Shown here: positions 1-9,622 of the stretch, in pieces
How the letters are laid out: each line of letters begins with the position of its first letter
How positions within the stretch are numbered: position 1 is the stretch's first letter
Source of the DNA: Planobispora longispora
GTDB lineage: Bacteria > Actinomycetota > Actinomycetes > Streptosporangiales > Streptosporangiaceae
DNA: 64,000 nucleotides
Assembly (NCBI RefSeq): GCF_016863135.1
Contig: NZ_BOOH01000005.1
Coordinates: forward strand, 1 to 64,000
Reading direction: 5' to 3'
Translations under genes and position numbers: made by a program
Notes under the pieces: model-generated
Database searches by the model: none
What the model was told of the DNA's origin: nothing
Seen by the model: the letters and a program-made list of their open reading frames with translations, nothing else

Positions 1-771
1 CACGGTCAGCTTGAGCTCCAGCAGCTCGCCGGTGGCCTCGACGGTCACCTGCCGGGTGAGGTCGCCGCGGGCCACCGCGGTCGTCACGACCGCGATGTCG
101 CGGACCTGCGCGGTCAGCCGGGCGGCCATCGTGTTGACCGCCTCGGTGACGTCGCGCCAGGTGCCCGACATGCCCTGGACCTTGGCCCGCCCGCCGAGGC
201 GGCCCTCGGTGCCGACCTCCCGCGCCACCCGGGTCACCTCCCCGGTGAACAGCGCGAGCTGGTCGACCATGCGGTTGACGGCCTTGCCCGTACGGCGCAG
301 CCCGCCGCGGAGCGGCCGGTTGCCCTCCTCCAGGTCGACCCGCTGGGTGAGGTCGCCGTCGGCCACCGCGTCGAGCACGCGGGCGGTGTTGGCCACCGGG
401 ATGACCAGGGCGTCGATGAGCGCGTTGGCCGCCTCCACGCTGGTCGCCCACATGCCGGTGCCCGGGCTCACGGTGAGCCGCTCGTCGAGGTGCCCCTGCC
501 GGGCGACCTCCCGGCGGACCCGGACCAGCTCCTCCGTCAGGTGCCGGTTGCGCTCGACGACCTGGTTGAACGCGGTCATGATCTCGGCGAGCAGGCCGTC
601 GCCCCGGGGGTCGAGCCTGGTGCGGAAGTCTCCGTCGCGGAGCCCGGCGAGACCGACGAGCAGGGGACGCAGGTCGGACTCGGGCAGCATACGCACGCCG
701 GGGGGCGCGATCTGGCCCGCCGAGCCCGTGCGGGGGGACCGCTCGGCTGTTCTGGTTTCCATTGAGGCCAT
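1..771 (-). CDS. HAMP-repeat sensor protein, N-terminal 257 residues (runs off window)
   Basis: This reading frame is open from an ATG at 771 to the window edge, so only the N-terminus is present. The product is a soluble-looking signalling protein: residues 120-145 and 225-245 carry two similar HAMP-like segments, [19 protein letters not shown] and [18 protein letters not shown], with a linking helix region (170-215) rich in REV/AVNTMA. Tandem HAMP units of this kind are known from large actinobacterial hybrid histidine kinases that continue into GAF, HisKA and HATPase domains; that continuation is inferred, not seen. No membrane segment or signal peptide is visible in the part present. A second in-frame ATG lies at 762 and the ribosome site before either is weak, so the start is uncertain by three codons. 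It diverges from the phosphatase gene at 860, suggesting a shared signalling role. Confidence 0.8.
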   Translation of the reverse strand, partial: MASMETRTAERSPRTGSAGQIAPPGVRMLPESDLRPLLVGLAGLRDGDFRTRLDPRGDGLLAEIMTAFNQVVERNRHLTEELVRVRREVARQGHLDERLTVSPGTGMWATSVEAANALIDALVIPVANTARVLDAVADGDLTQRVDLEEGNRPLRGGLRRTGKAVNRMVDQLALFTGEVTRVAREVGTEGRLGGRAKVQGMSGTWRDVTEAVNTMAARLTAQVRDIAVVTTAVARGDLTRQVTVEATGELLELKLTV

Positions 772-807
772 CTCGATAACTCAGTGCACGCGAACCCCGC
801 CAGTCTG

Positions 808-848
808 TCACTGTGTGAGTGAACATGTATATACATCGAGTGATGTTC
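808..848. promoter_or_regulatory. Nested palindromes in a divergent promoter region
   Basis: Between two divergent signalling genes lie three palindromic elements: TCACTGTGTGAGTGA at 808-822, the perfect ATGTATATACAT at 825-836, and an outer pair GAACAT (821-826) / ATGTTC (843-848). The AT content is much higher than the surroundings. A regulator-binding region or paired -10 sites is plausible; no regulator can be named. Confidence 0.45.
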
Positions 849-859
849 TAGGAGGGGCG

Positions 860-3466
860 GTGGACGACCCCCTTGTCGCGCGTGCCCTTTTCGATCACGG
901 TTCCGAGGCGCCGTCCGAAGCCAGACGTTTCGTCGGCGCGACCCTGGCCGGCTGGGGCGCCGGGGAGAAACTCGACGACGCGGTCCTGCTGACCAGCGAG
1001 CTCGTCACCAACGCCGTGATCCACTCCGGGACGGGCGCGGAGGTCGTCTGCCGCCTCGACGGGGCGCGCGGCGCCGTGCAGGTGGAGGTGGAGGACCGCC
1101 ACCCCGGCCGCCCGCTCCCGGACGGCCCGCCGCCGCGCCTGCCCCCGGGCGGCCGCACCCGGGGACGGGGACTGGCGCTGACCCGGCTGCTGGCCGACGA
1201 GTGGGGGGTGACGTACACCCGCACGGCCAAACGCGTCTGGTTCCGGCTGGCCCTCGCCCGCACCCCGGCGGCCGCCGGAGTGCGCGCGGCCGGCCCGGTG
1301 CCCGCGCCCGCCGAGCCCGCGGCGTCCATGGACACCCTGCAGGTGGCGGTGATCGCCGCCGGCCCCGGTCACCGGGTCGCCCACTGGAGCGACGCCGCCC
1401 GCGTGCTGCTGGGCTGGAACGCGCGGGAGACGCTCGGCCGGGACCTCGGCGAGCTGGTCGAATGGCCCCGCGAGCAGCCGCTCTCCCTCGGGGAGACGCT
1501 CGGCATGGGCCGCTGGCAGGGCGAGTGCGCCGTACGCCACCGCGACGGCCACCCGGTCCCCGTGTTCGTCTCCCACGTGCGCACGGCGGGGATCGGCGGC
1601 GGGCGCGTCGTCTGGCTGCTCGCCCCCCGCCAGCACCGGTACGTGCTCGCCGACCCCGCTCCCCGGCCGCGCCGTCTCCCGGAGGAGCTGCCCGGGCAGC
1701 GGGCGCTGCGGGAGGTCCTGTCCGCCGCGGGAGACACGGGCAGGCTGCTCGGCGGGGTCGCCGAGGTCGTGCGAGGGATGGCCGGCGGCGACGCCTGCCA
1801 CATCCTGCTCCCCCGGGAGGACACCGGGCTCCTCAGGGCCGCGGCGACCTCGGGGGCGGGTCCCCGGCCCGCCGGGGACGTCCTCCCCGAGGGACCGTTC
1901 GCGCGCGCCTCCGCCCGGCCCTTCGTCGTCGACGACACCCGCCCCGCCCGGCCCCGCGTCGGCGTCCACGCGTACGCCGGCGGCCCGCCCTCCGCCGGAG
2001 CGGAGTCCTCCCCCGCCGGCGGGGACGGCGGGGCGGGCTCCGCGGGGGACGGCGGGGAGGACACCGGGGAGGACTCCGCGGGGGAGGACCAGACGGGCCT
2101 CGGCGTGCCGTACCGGAGCCTCGTCTCCGTCCCCCTCCTCGCCGAGGACCAGGCGCTGGGGTTCCTGGTGGTGACCTCCGCACGCCCCGGAGCCTTCGAC
2201 GACCGCGTGGCGGCCGGGCTGCAGCGCGCCGCCCACCACGTCGCGACCGCCCTGGAGCGCGCGCGGCTGGCGGAGGCGGAACGCGCCCGCCGGGGGTGGC
2301 TGACGTTCCTGGCCGAGGCCAGCGACCTGCTGGCGGGCATCCTCGACGAGAACCTGGTGGCCGTCCTGGCCACCCAGCTCCTGGTCCCCCGGATAGCGAC
2401 GTGGTCGGCCGTCTACCTCCTGGAGGACTTCGACGTACGGCTGGCGCACGCCTGGCACGCCGAGGAACGGCACAACGAGGCGCTGCGCGCCCTGCTGGCC
2501 GAGGGGTCCCCGCCCCCGTCCCAGGGCCCCTGGCGGTGGCCCGCCGGGCTGGAGGGCTCCGGGACCGTGCTCGTCTTCCCGATCGTGATGGGGAACACCA
2601 GCGTCGGCCGGCTCGTGCTGGCGCGGCGCGGCGCGGACGCCTTCACCGGGGACGTCGTGCGGCTGACGGAGGACCTGTGCCGGCGGCTGGCGCTCACCGT
2701 CCACATCGCCCGGCAGTACAGCAGGGTGGCCTCCACCTCGCACATCCTGCAGCGCAGCCTGATGCCGGTGGAGCGGACCGAGATCCCCGGCGTGAGCTGC
2801 GCCGTCGTCTACGAGCCCGCCGAGGCGGGCGACGAGGTCGGCGGCGACTTCTACGACGTCTACGCCGCGGGCGGGGACCGGTGGGTCTTCGCGCTCGGCG
2901 ACGTCTGCGGCAAGGGGCCGGAGGCCGCGGCGGTCACCGGCCTGGCCCGGCACGCCCTGCGCCTGCTGGCCCGCGACGGGTACGGCCCCGCCGCGATCCT
3001 CAACCGCCTCAACTCCCTCATCCTGGAGGAGGACGGCCGCAGCCGGTTCCTCAGCATGATCTGCGGGGAGCTGCGCCCCCGGCCGGACGGCGGCGTGCGC
3101 TGCGTCCTGGGCTGCGCCGGGCACCCGCCGCCGCTGCTGCTCCTGCCCGGCGGCGAGGTGCGCGCCACCGCGACCTCACAGCTCCTGGTCGGCCTCATGG
3201 AGGACGAGGAGTTCTTCGAGGAGGGCTTCGACCTCGAACCGGGGAGCACCCTGCTGTGCGTGACCGACGGCGTCACCGAGCGCCGGGCCGGCGGGCGGCT
3301 GCTCGACGACGGCGACGGGCTGGCCAGGCTGCTCGCCCAGTGCTCCTCCCTGCCCGCGCGGGCGATCGCCGAGCGGCTCCGGCAGGCGACTCTGGACTTC
3401 TCCCCGAGCCCTCCTCATGACGACTTCGCCCTGCTGGTCCTGCAGGCTCTCCCGCCGCGTCGCTGA
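860..3466 (+). CDS. HATPase-PAS-GAF-SpoIIE multidomain protein phosphatase
   Basis: The 868-residue product joins an anti-sigma-type ATPase domain to a PP2C-like serine phosphatase. Residues 1-135 form a HATPase_c_2 module with the N-box [11 protein letters not shown] and a G-box [23 protein letters not shown]-like sensor follows (about 155-260), then GAF-like segments (about 285-620, interrupted by a Gly/Glu-rich stretch near 375-415). The C-terminal SpoIIE domain (about 640-865) shows [25 protein letters not shown] and CVTDGVTE, which carry the metal-binding acidic residues. Such proteins act in partner-switching control of sigma factors, but no partner sigma or anti-anti-sigma gene is nearby. 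The frame is open far upstream; GTG at 860 was chosen because AGGAGGGG lies just before it and the ATPase homology begins there. It diverges from the HAMP sensor gene. Confidence 0.9.
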   Translation: MDDPLVARALFDHGSEAPSEARRFVGATLAGWGAGEKLDDAVLLTSELVTNAVIHSGTGAEVVCRLDGARGAVQVEVEDRHPGRPLPDGPPPRLPPGGRTRGRGLALTRLLADEWGVTYTRTAKRVWFRLALARTPAAAGVRAAGPVPAPAEPAASMDTLQVAVIAAGPGHRVAHWSDAARVLLGWNARETLGRDLGELVEWPREQPLSLGETLGMGRWQGECAVRHRDGHPVPVFVSHVRTAGIGGGRVVWLLAPRQHRYVLADPAPRPRRLPEELPGQRALREVLSAAGDTGRLLGGVAEVVRGMAGGDACHILLPREDTGLLRAAATSGAGPRPAGDVLPEGPFARASARPFVVDDTRPARPRVGVHAYAGGPPSAGAESSPAGGDGGAGSAGDGGEDTGEDSAGEDQTGLGVPYRSLVSVPLLAEDQALGFLVVTSARPGAFDDRVAAGLQRAAHHVATALERARLAEAERARRGWLTFLAEASDLLAGILDENLVAVLATQLLVPRIATWSAVYLLEDFDVRLAHAWHAEERHNEALRALLAEGSPPPSQGPWRWPAGLEGSGTVLVFPIVMGNTSVGRLVLARRGADAFTGDVVRLTEDLCRRLALTVHIARQYSRVASTSHILQRSLMPVERTEIPGVSCAVVYEPAEAGDEVGGDFYDVYAAGGDRWVFALGDVCGKGPEAAAVTGLARHALRLLARDGYGPAAILNRLNSLILEEDGRSRFLSMICGELRPRPDGGVRCVLGCAGHPPPLLLLPGGEVRATATSQLLVGLMEDEEFFEEGFDLEPGSTLLCVTDGVTERRAGGRLLDDGDGLARLLAQCSSLPARAIAERLRQATLDFSPSPPHDDFALLVLQALPPRR

Positions 3467-3493
3467 CCGCCCCGCCGCCACCGGCCGGGCGGT
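3466..3493. terminator. Hairpin between convergent genes
   Basis: ACCGCCC at 3466-3472 pairs with GGGCGGT at 3487-3493 around a 14-base loop, in the 30 bases between the converging phosphatase and oxygenase genes. There is no T-tract. A bidirectional terminator is the simplest reading. Confidence 0.45.
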
Positions 3494-3496
3494 CCC

Positions 3497-4354
3497 TCAG
3501 GCCGCGTCGCTGACCGGTCCCAGGGGGGCCGCCCCCCGGGACGCGGCGGCGCTGAGCCGCAGGGCGCGCCGGGCGTCGGGGGCGTACCTGACGGGGGCGG
3601 GGACCAGCCCGATCCCGGCGTGCAGGGTCCTCAGGGTGACCGTCGCCCACAGGTCGCCGACCGGGGTGCCCGGCAGGCCGTACAGCCTGCGGGCCCAGCG
3701 CGGCAGGGTGGCGAAGGCCAGCAGCGTGAGCCCGGGCATGACCGGCTTGAACGGCAGGAGGAGCGGCGGGAGCGGCGTGTTGAGCGACTGGCGCAGCGGG
3801 TGGGTCGCCTCGGGCACGAACCGCAGGCCCGGGCGGCACGCCTCGATGTAGTCGCGCATCTCCCCGACGGAGCCGGGGACGTCCTCGGGCGCCAGGCCGA
3901 CGACCTCGGCGGCGCGGCGCCACTCGGCCACGAACCGGTCGGCCTCGGCGTCGGTCAGCCGCACCCCGGCACGGCGCGCGACCGACAGGTAGGAGTCGAC
4001 CTCGCCGACGTGCACCCAGAGCAGCCCGTCGGGCTCGTCCAGGCGGAAGCGCTCCCCGGTGTCGGGATCGAGCGCGGTGAGCTTGGAGTGGATCTTCCGG
4101 ACCCGGGCGCCCGCCCGCTCGACCTCCGCGCTCGTGCCGTAGGTGCGCACGCGGACGAACTCGGTGGTGCGAACGAAGCGGTTCCACGCCTCCGCCGGGT
4201 CCATCAGCGCGGAGTTCTGGAGCACCCCGCGCATCGTCCTGGGGTGCAGCGCCTGCATCAGCAGCGCACGGAAGCCGCCGACGAGCAGGATCGGCTCCCC
4301 CATCACCCGCCACGTCACCGATCCCGGCCCGAACAGCCCGTGGTCCCTGTCCAT
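3497..4354 (-). CDS. MpaB-family (DUF2236) oxygenase-like protein
   Basis: The 285-residue product matches the family of haem-dependent oxygenases that includes rubber oxygenase Lcp and fungal MpaB. The early segment GEPILLVGGFRALLMQALHPRTM (residues 19-41; conserved HPRTM, His37) is characteristic, followed by DPAEAWNRFVRTTEF, the KLTALDPDTGERF region and a C-terminal bundle rich in Leu and Pro. Cytoplasmic location is likely because no signal peptide is seen. The substrate cannot be told from sequence, and many family members are uncharacterised. GAGGAGGTGG immediately precedes the ATG at 4354 and decides the start. It converges on the SpoIIE gene and is divergent from the ABC importer operon. 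Confidence 0.8.
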   Translation of the reverse strand: MDRDHGLFGPGSVTWRVMGEPILLVGGFRALLMQALHPRTMRGVLQNSALMDPAEAWNRFVRTTEFVRVRTYGTSAEVERAGARVRKIHSKLTALDPDTGERFRLDEPDGLLWVHVGEVDSYLSVARRAGVRLTDAEADRFVAEWRRAAEVVGLAPEDVPGSVGEMRDYIEACRPGLRFVPEATHPLRQSLNTPLPPLLLPFKPVMPGLTLLAFATLPRWARRLYGLPGTPVGDLWATVTLRTLHAGIGLVPAPVRYAPDARRALRLSAAASRGAAPLGPVSDAA

Positions 4355-4367
4355 TCGCCACCTCCTC

Positions 4368-4383
4368 GTAAGTAAATAGTTAC
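4368..4383. promoter_or_regulatory. Imperfect palindrome upstream of the MpaB-like gene
   Basis: The sequence GTAAGTAAATAGTTAC (4368-4383) has GTAA/TTAC arms and lies directly upstream of the ribosome site of the minus-strand oxygenase gene, in a locally AT-rich patch that could hold its -10. An operator is possible; evidence is limited to symmetry and position. Confidence 0.3.
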
Positions 4384-4719
4384 CCTACTCGGCCGGTGCT
4401 CACACCCGGCGGGCGGACACCCCGGCCCGCCGGACACGGGGGCGGAATCCCCGTCACGGAATCGCGACGATTCCCGGACACAACCGGGACAGGTCTGTCA
4501 TGGGCACGTCATGAAAGTGTCACAGATCCGTGAAAAGCGGCTTCCGGGGGAACTCCATTCTTCCACCGGACCGCCGGGGGTCAACGCATTTATCGCAACG
4601 ACCCCGTCGAATTCATACAACAATAAAAATAGCGGCCGCTCCCCCGTTGATTCGCGGCGGCGGTTCTTGCGATGGTTCCCCCAGATCCCGACCAGCCGTC
4701 GCCCCTGGGAGACCGCCCG
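4384..4719. other. Intergenic region upstream of the ABC importer
   Basis: No credible gene lies in these 336 bases. It contains back-to-back small inverted repeats: GGAATC/GATTCC (4458-4474), TCCCGG/CCGGGA (4472-4489) and TCATG/CATGA around 4498-4514, then an AT-rich tract near 4580-4635. The repeats and AT tract fit a regulated promoter for the importer. ORFs that cross this region lack codon bias. Confidence 0.4.
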
Positions 4720-5730
4720 ATGACGATCCCCGCGCCCGCCGTGGCCGACCACAGCGGGACCCCGGCCCCGAAGGACCCGGAGACTCCGGAGACGGTGGGC
4801 CGCTCCCCGGGGCAGCTGATGTGGCTGCGTTTCCGGCGCGACCGGACCGGAATGGCGTCCGCCGCGATCGTGCTTTTCTTTCTCATGGTCGCGGCGCTCG
4901 CCCCGGTCATCTCCACCATCTACGGAAAAGACCCGTACACGCTCTACGGTCAGGACGTCCCCGGGCTGCTGAACGAGTACGGATACCCGGTGCTGCCCAA
5001 CGGAGGGATCAGCTCGGAGTTCTGGTTCGGCATCGAGCCCAATCTGGGCCGGGACGTGTTCATGCAACTCGTCTACGGGATCAGGACCTCACTGCTGATC
5101 GCCGCCGCGGCGACGGTCCTGGTCACGGCGATCGGCATCGTGATGGGCATCGTCGCCGGCTACGCCGGCGGGAGGACGGACTACGCCATCGGCCGCTTGA
5201 TCGACATCACCCTGTCGTTCCCGGCCACGCTGTTCATCATCGCGTTCATGCCGGTCGTGGAGAACATCTTCGTCAGCCCGGACGAGGAGACCCCGGTCTG
5301 GCTGCGCGCGGTGACGCTGATCATCATGCTGACGGCCTTCCAGTGGGCCGGCATCGCCCGCATCCTGCGCGGCCAGGTGCTCTCGCTGCGCGAGCGCGAG
5401 TTCGTCGAGGCCGCCCGGGTCACCGGGGCCTCCCCGGCCAGGATCGTCTTCAAGGAACTGCTGCCCAACCTGTGGACGCCGATCCTCATCCAGGCGACGC
5501 TCCTGCTGCCCGCCCTCGTCACGGCCGAGGCGGCGCTGTCGTTCCTGGGCGTGGGCATGATCGAGCCCATCCCCGACTGGGGCCGCATGTTCCTGCGGGG
5601 CACCCAGGTCTACCAGAACGACATCACCTACCTCATGTTCCCCGGCATCGCCCTGGTGATCTTCGTGATCGCGTTCAACCTGCTCGGCGACTCGGTCCGG
5701 GACGCCTTCGACCCCAAGATCAAGCGCTAG
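4720..5730 (+). CDS. Peptide/oligopeptide-type ABC importer permease (OppC/DppC-like)
   Basis: The 336-residue inner-membrane permease has a short cytoplasmic tail, a first membrane segment (residues 45-67, SAAIVLFFLMVAALAPVI), a periplasm-facing loop (DPYTLYGQDVPGLL) and five further helices. The EAA loop that contacts the ATPases reads EFVEAARVTGASPARIVF at about 227-244, and the GxxxGxRTDY segment (GGRTDYAIGR) is typical of OppC/DppC. ATG 4720 was chosen over ATG 4672 because GGGAGA lies seven bases upstream. It is the first gene of a five-gene operon; having a C-type permease before the binding protein is an unusual order. Substrate (peptide, opine, nickel or other) is not determined. Confidence 0.88.
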   Translation: MTIPAPAVADHSGTPAPKDPETPETVGRSPGQLMWLRFRRDRTGMASAAIVLFFLMVAALAPVISTIYGKDPYTLYGQDVPGLLNEYGYPVLPNGGISSEFWFGIEPNLGRDVFMQLVYGIRTSLLIAAAATVLVTAIGIVMGIVAGYAGGRTDYAIGRLIDITLSFPATLFIIAFMPVVENIFVSPDEETPVWLRAVTLIIMLTAFQWAGIARILRGQVLSLREREFVEAARVTGASPARIVFKELLPNLWTPILIQATLLLPALVTAEAALSFLGVGMIEPIPDWGRMFLRGTQVYQNDITYLMFPGIALVIFVIAFNLLGDSVRDAFDPKIKR

Positions 5731-5747
5731 ATCCGAATAGGAGAGAC

Positions 5748-7523
5748 ATGCCAGTCCTCAAGCGGTCGGCCGCGGCCGCGCTCGCCGCCGGCCTGCTCGT
5801 GCTCACCGGCGCGTGCGCCGAGGGCAACCAGGGCGCAGCCCCCACCTCCAGCGGCGCGCCCGCCGCCTCCGCGGAGCCGTACAAGCCTCCGACGATCACC
5901 GTCGGCACGGCCGGCGACTCCACGGGCCCGGCCATCGCGCCCGAGGGCGTCGTCAAGGGCGGCACCGTCACCATGATCGACCGGGACGACTTCGCCCACT
6001 TCGACCCCGCGCAGAGCTACGTCAACACCGCGACCAACTTCGGCCTGCTGATCCACCGCGGGTTGACCGGCTACAAGCGTGTCGCCAAGGGCGAGTACAA
6101 ACTGGTCGGCGACCTGGCCACCGACCCGGGCACCCCGTCCGACGGGGGCAAGACCTGGACGTTCACCCTCAAGGACGGGGTGAAGTGGCAGGACGGCTCG
6201 CCGATCACGTCCGAGGACGTGAAGTGGACGATCGAGCGGAGCTTCGCGCCGTTCATCACCCAGGGCCCGACCTACATCCAGCAGTGGCTGACCGAGGTCG
6301 ATCACAAGAAGGCCTACCAGGGCCCCTACGACGGCAAGCGCCTGGACGCCATCGAGACGCCGGACGACAAGACGGTCGTCTTCAAGTTCAAGACTCCGCA
6401 CGCCGACGCGAACTACGCCTTCGCGATGGGCGGGTACGCCATCGTGCCCAAGGCCAAGGACACCAAGGAGAAGTACGACAAGGAGCCCTTCTCCAGCGGG
6501 CCGTACGTCATCAAGAGCCACGTCGTCGACAAGACGCTGGACCTGGAGCGCAACCCGCACTGGGACGCGGCGACCGACCCGATCCGCGGCGCCTACCCCG
6601 ACAAGTGGCACATGGAGTTCGGCCAGGAGGCCCTGCAGATCACCGACCGCCTCGTCGCGGACGCGGGACCGGACCAGACGGCGTTCACCTTCTACGCCGG
6701 CGTCCCGCCGGAGCGGCTGCAGCAGGTCCTCGGCGACGCCTCCCTGGCCCCGCGTCTGATGAAGAGCCCCTCGCCGTACGGGAACTACTACTACTTCAAC
6801 CTCGACCGGGTGAAGGACATCAAGATCCGGCAGGCGATCAACCACGCCTGGCCGTCCAAGCAGATCCAGCAGGTCTACGGAGGCCCGGCCGCGGCGGTGC
6901 TGCCCACCACGATCCTCAACGAGAACACCACGGCCGGCTACGAGGCCTACGACCTGTTCGGCAAGACGACCAAGCCCGAGGGCGACATCGACAAGGCCAA
7001 GGAGCTGCTGGCCCAGTCGAGCAACCCCAACCCGACCATCGTCTACGCCTACAACCAGACGCCGCTCCAGGAGCAGATCACCGTCGTGATCAAGAGTGCC
7101 CTGGAGAAGGCCGGCATCAAGGTCGTGGCCAAGCCGCTGGACCGCAAGACCTACTACGACTCCATCGGTCTGGTGAAGAACGAGTTCGACCTGTACTGGG
7201 GCGGCTGGGGCGCCGACTGGCCCTCGGGCTCCACGGTCCTGCCGGTCATCTTCGGGCCCGTCGGCGACGGCGCGCCGAACTACGCGCACCTGAAGGACCC
7301 GGCGCTCACCGAGGAGATGGAGAAGATCACGGCGATGCCCGACCTCGACGCGGCGAACGCCGCGTGGATGGCGCTGGACAAGAAGGTCCAGGAGACGATC
7401 ACCCCGCTGGTCGTCGCCGAGAACCGGATCGCCAACTTCCTGCACGGCTCCAAGGTGGGCGGCGCCGAGATCGACCCGCAGTTCTGGATCGTGTCGCCGA
7501 ACACCATCTTCGTCAAGCAGTGA
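5748..7523 (+). CDS. Extracellular solute-binding lipoprotein, family 5
   Basis: The 591-residue binding component captures substrate outside the membrane and hands it to the two permeases. The N-terminus is a lipoprotein signal: MPVLKRS, a hydrophobic stretch and lipid-attachment Cys23 in LVLTGAC, an imperfect lipobox. A Ser/Ala/Pro linker follows, then the SBP_bac_5 fold with typical segments such as DPGTPSDGGKTWTFTLKDGVKWQDGSPITSEDVKWTIER split over residues about 125-165, and DLERNPHWD near 265. AGGAGA lies seven bases before ATG 5748, and the gene follows the permease by 17 bases. Aromatic runs (YYYF, YWGGWGADWP) are typical of peptide-binding cleft proteins. Its exact ligand is unknown. 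Confidence 0.9.
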   Translation: MPVLKRSAAAALAAGLLVLTGACAEGNQGAAPTSSGAPAASAEPYKPPTITVGTAGDSTGPAIAPEGVVKGGTVTMIDRDDFAHFDPAQSYVNTATNFGLLIHRGLTGYKRVAKGEYKLVGDLATDPGTPSDGGKTWTFTLKDGVKWQDGSPITSEDVKWTIERSFAPFITQGPTYIQQWLTEVDHKKAYQGPYDGKRLDAIETPDDKTVVFKFKTPHADANYAFAMGGYAIVPKAKDTKEKYDKEPFSSGPYVIKSHVVDKTLDLERNPHWDAATDPIRGAYPDKWHMEFGQEALQITDRLVADAGPDQTAFTFYAGVPPERLQQVLGDASLAPRLMKSPSPYGNYYYFNLDRVKDIKIRQAINHAWPSKQIQQVYGGPAAAVLPTTILNENTTAGYEAYDLFGKTTKPEGDIDKAKELLAQSSNPNPTIVYAYNQTPLQEQITVVIKSALEKAGIKVVAKPLDRKTYYDSIGLVKNEFDLYWGGWGADWPSGSTVLPVIFGPVGDGAPNYAHLKDPALTEEMEKITAMPDLDAANAAWMALDKKVQETITPLVVAENRIANFLHGSKVGGAEIDPQFWIVSPNTIFVKQ

Positions 7524-7528
7524 CCGCA

Positions 7529-7562
7529 CTCCGGGGCGCCGCGGCCGTGCGGCGCCCCGGAG
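7529..7562 (+). terminator. Strong intra-operon hairpin after the binding-protein gene
   Basis: CTCCGGGGCGCCGC (7529-7542) and GCGGCGCCCCGGAG (7549-7562) form a perfect 14-base stem with a six-base loop, starting six bases after the binding-protein stop. Since the same-strand permease follows at 7597, this probably acts as a partial terminator or mRNA 3' stabiliser that raises binding protein over permease, as known in other ABC operons. Confidence 0.7.
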
Positions 7563-7596
7563 AACGCCGTCCCCGCCACTCCCCGGGAAGCAGCCG

Positions 7597-8577
7597 ATGC
7601 TCCGTTTCCTCACCCGCCGCACCCTCGGCGCCGTGATCACCCTGGTGATCATCTCCGCCGTCACGTTCTTCCTCTTCTTCGCCGTCCCCGCCGACCCGGC
7701 CCGGCTCGCCTGCGGCAAGGTCTGCCCGCCGGAGCTGCTCGCGCAGGCCCGGCACAACCTGGGCCTGGACCAGCCGCTGTTCGCCCAGTTCACCGCCTGG
7801 CTGGCCGGGATCTTCGCCGGCCGCGACTACGGCGGGCTGGGGCACTGCCCGGCCCCGTGCCTCGGCTACTCCTTCGTCAACCAGGCGCCGGTCTTCGAGA
7901 CGATCCTGGACCGGCTGCCGGTCACCGTCTCCCTCACCATCGGCGCGGCGGTCGTCTTCCTCACCTTCGGCGTCGCCACCGGCATCGTCGCGGCGCTGAA
8001 CCAGGGCCGGCCACTGGACAAGATCGTCAGCGTCTCGTCGCTGATCGGCTTCTCCCTGCAGATCTACTTCGTCGGCACGCTCGCGCTGTACTTCCTGGTC
8101 TACCAGAACCAGATCCTGGCCCGGCCGCAGTACCGGCCCTTCACCGAGGACCCGCTCGCCTGGGCCGCCGGGCTGGTGCTGCCCTGGGTGGTGCTGTCGA
8201 TCATCTTCACCGCCAACTACACCCGGATGACCCGCTCGACGATGGTGGAGCAGCTCGGCGAGGACTACGTGCGCACCGCGCGGGCCAAGGGCATGACGGG
8301 ACGGAGCGTGACGTTGCGCTTCGCGCTGCGCGGCACGCTGACGACCGTCGTCACCATCTTCGGCGTCGACCTCGGCGCCCTCATCGGCGGCGCCATCATC
8401 ACCGAGACCACCTTCGGCCTGCAGGGGCTCGGGCGGCTGTCCATCAACGCCGTCACCGACTCCGACCTGCCGGTCCTGATGGCCACGGTGCTCGTGGCAG
8501 CCGGGGCGATCATCGTGTTCAACATCATCGTGGACGCCCTCTACGCCTTCATCGACCCCCGAGTACGGCTCAGCTAG
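7597..8577 (+). CDS. Peptide/oligopeptide-type ABC importer permease (OppB/DppB-like)
   Basis: The 326-residue permease starts with the family-typical MLRFLTRRTLGAVITLVII, whose hydrophobic part is the first membrane helix. It includes the short substrate-side segment RHNLGLDQPLFAQFTAWL, at least five further helices, and the EAA loop EDYVRTARAKGMTGRSV near 221-237. The periplasmic loop holds four cysteines (ACGKVCPP and HCPAPCLG), unusual for the family and able to form disulphides. The gene lies 73 bases after the binding-protein gene, separated by the hairpin at 7529-7562, and 13 bases before the first ATPase gene. Confidence 0.88.
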   Translation: MLRFLTRRTLGAVITLVIISAVTFFLFFAVPADPARLACGKVCPPELLAQARHNLGLDQPLFAQFTAWLAGIFAGRDYGGLGHCPAPCLGYSFVNQAPVFETILDRLPVTVSLTIGAAVVFLTFGVATGIVAALNQGRPLDKIVSVSSLIGFSLQIYFVGTLALYFLVYQNQILARPQYRPFTEDPLAWAAGLVLPWVVLSIIFTANYTRMTRSTMVEQLGEDYVRTARAKGMTGRSVTLRFALRGTLTTVVTIFGVDLGALIGGAIITETTFGLQGLGRLSINAVTDSDLPVLMATVLVAAGAIIVFNIIVDALYAFIDPRVRLS

Positions 8578-8590
8578 GAGCTCGAACACC

Positions 8591-9622
8591 GTGTCAACCC
8601 CGTTCCTCTCGGTCCAGGACCTGACCGTCGACTTCCACACCGAGGACGGCGTCGTCCACGCGGTGGACGGGCTCTCCCTCGGCGTGGAGAAGGGCACCAC
8701 GCTGGGCGTCGTCGGCGAGTCCGGCTCCGGCAAGTCCGTGACCGCCCTGGCCGTCCTCGGCCTGCACAATCCCGAGACCGCCAAGCTCAGCGGCGAGATC
8801 CTGCTGGACGGCCGGGAGCTGATCGGCGCGCCCCGCTCCGTCATGGAGCGGATCCGCGGCGCCAAGGCAGCGATGATCTTCCAGGACCCGCTGACCTCGC
8901 TCTCGCCGTACCACACGATCGGAAAGCAGATCGGCGAGGTCTTCCGCAGGCACACCGGCGCGAGCCGGGCCGCCGCCCGGGACCGGGCGGTCGAGATGCT
9001 CACCCGCGTCGGCATCCCGCAGCCGAAGCTCCGGGTGGACGACTACCCCCACCAGTTCTCCGGCGGCATGCGGCAGCGCGCGATGATCGCGATGGCCCTG
9101 GTCTGCGACCCCGACCTGCTGATCGCCGACGAGCCGACCACCGCGCTCGACGTGACCGTGCAGGCCCAGATCCTCGACCTGCTCCGGGACCTTCAGGAGC
9201 AGACCGGGACCGCGATCATCCTGATCACCCACGACCTGGGCGTGGTGGCGAACACCGCGCACGAGGTGCTGGTGATGTACGCCGGGCGGGCGGTGGAGCG
9301 CGGCACCGTCCGGGAGGTCCTCGGCGAGCCGCACCACCCCTACACCTGGGGGCTGCTGGCCTCCATGCCCCGGCTCGGCGCGCCGGTGGACGTGCCGCTC
9401 CGGCCGGTGCGCGGCGCCCCGCCGAGCCTGATCAACGTGCCGTCCGGCTGCCCGTTCCATCCCCGGTGCGACTACCCGGCGCTGGCCGGGCCCGGGCTGT
9501 GCCGCGCCGAACGGCCCGAGTTGTCCCCGCACCGCGGCCACGGCGACGCGTGCCACCTGACCCTCGCCCGGAAACAGGAGATCGTCGGGACCCTCGTCCA
9601 GAAGCGGGAGATCGTCCGATGA
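8591..9622 (+). CDS. ABC importer ATPase, OppD/DppD type
   Basis: The 343-residue ATPase powers the importer. It has Walker A GESGSGKS at 42-49, Q-loop [10 protein letters not shown], signature SGGMRQR near 157, Walker B LLIADEPT near 176-183 and the switch His in LITHDLGVV. The C-terminal oligo_HPY extension has clustered cysteines ([20 protein letters not shown]) that bind a 4Fe-4S cluster in some Opp/Dpp ATPases. It begins at a GTG after AGGAGCTCG; its stop overlaps the next gene's ATG by four bases (ATGA), so the two ATPases are probably translated together. Confidence 0.92.
   Translation: MSTPFLSVQDLTVDFHTEDGVVHAVDGLSLGVEKGTTLGVVGESGSGKSVTALAVLGLHNPETAKLSGEILLDGRELIGAPRSVMERIRGAKAAMIFQDPLTSLSPYHTIGKQIGEVFRRHTGASRAAARDRAVEMLTRVGIPQPKLRVDDYPHQFSGGMRQRAMIAMALVCDPDLLIADEPTTALDVTVQAQILDLLRDLQEQTGTAIILITHDLGVVANTAHEVLVMYAGRAVERGTVREVLGEPHHPYTWGLLASMPRLGAPVDVPLRPVRGAPPSLINVPSGCPFHPRCDYPALAGPGLCRAERPELSPHRGHGDACHLTLARKQEIVGTLVQKREIVR

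Noticed and set aside
848-3124. Long minus-strand ORF opposite the SpoIIE phosphatase
   Set aside because: It is an antisense shadow caused by high third-position GC; its translation is Gly/Arg/Ala/Pro-rich with no domain, while the plus strand encodes a complete multidomain protein.
4498-5067. 189-codon minus ORF upstream of the importer
   Set aside because: Overlaps the permease gene antisense and its remaining part lies in AT-rich non-coding DNA; codon bias is wrong.
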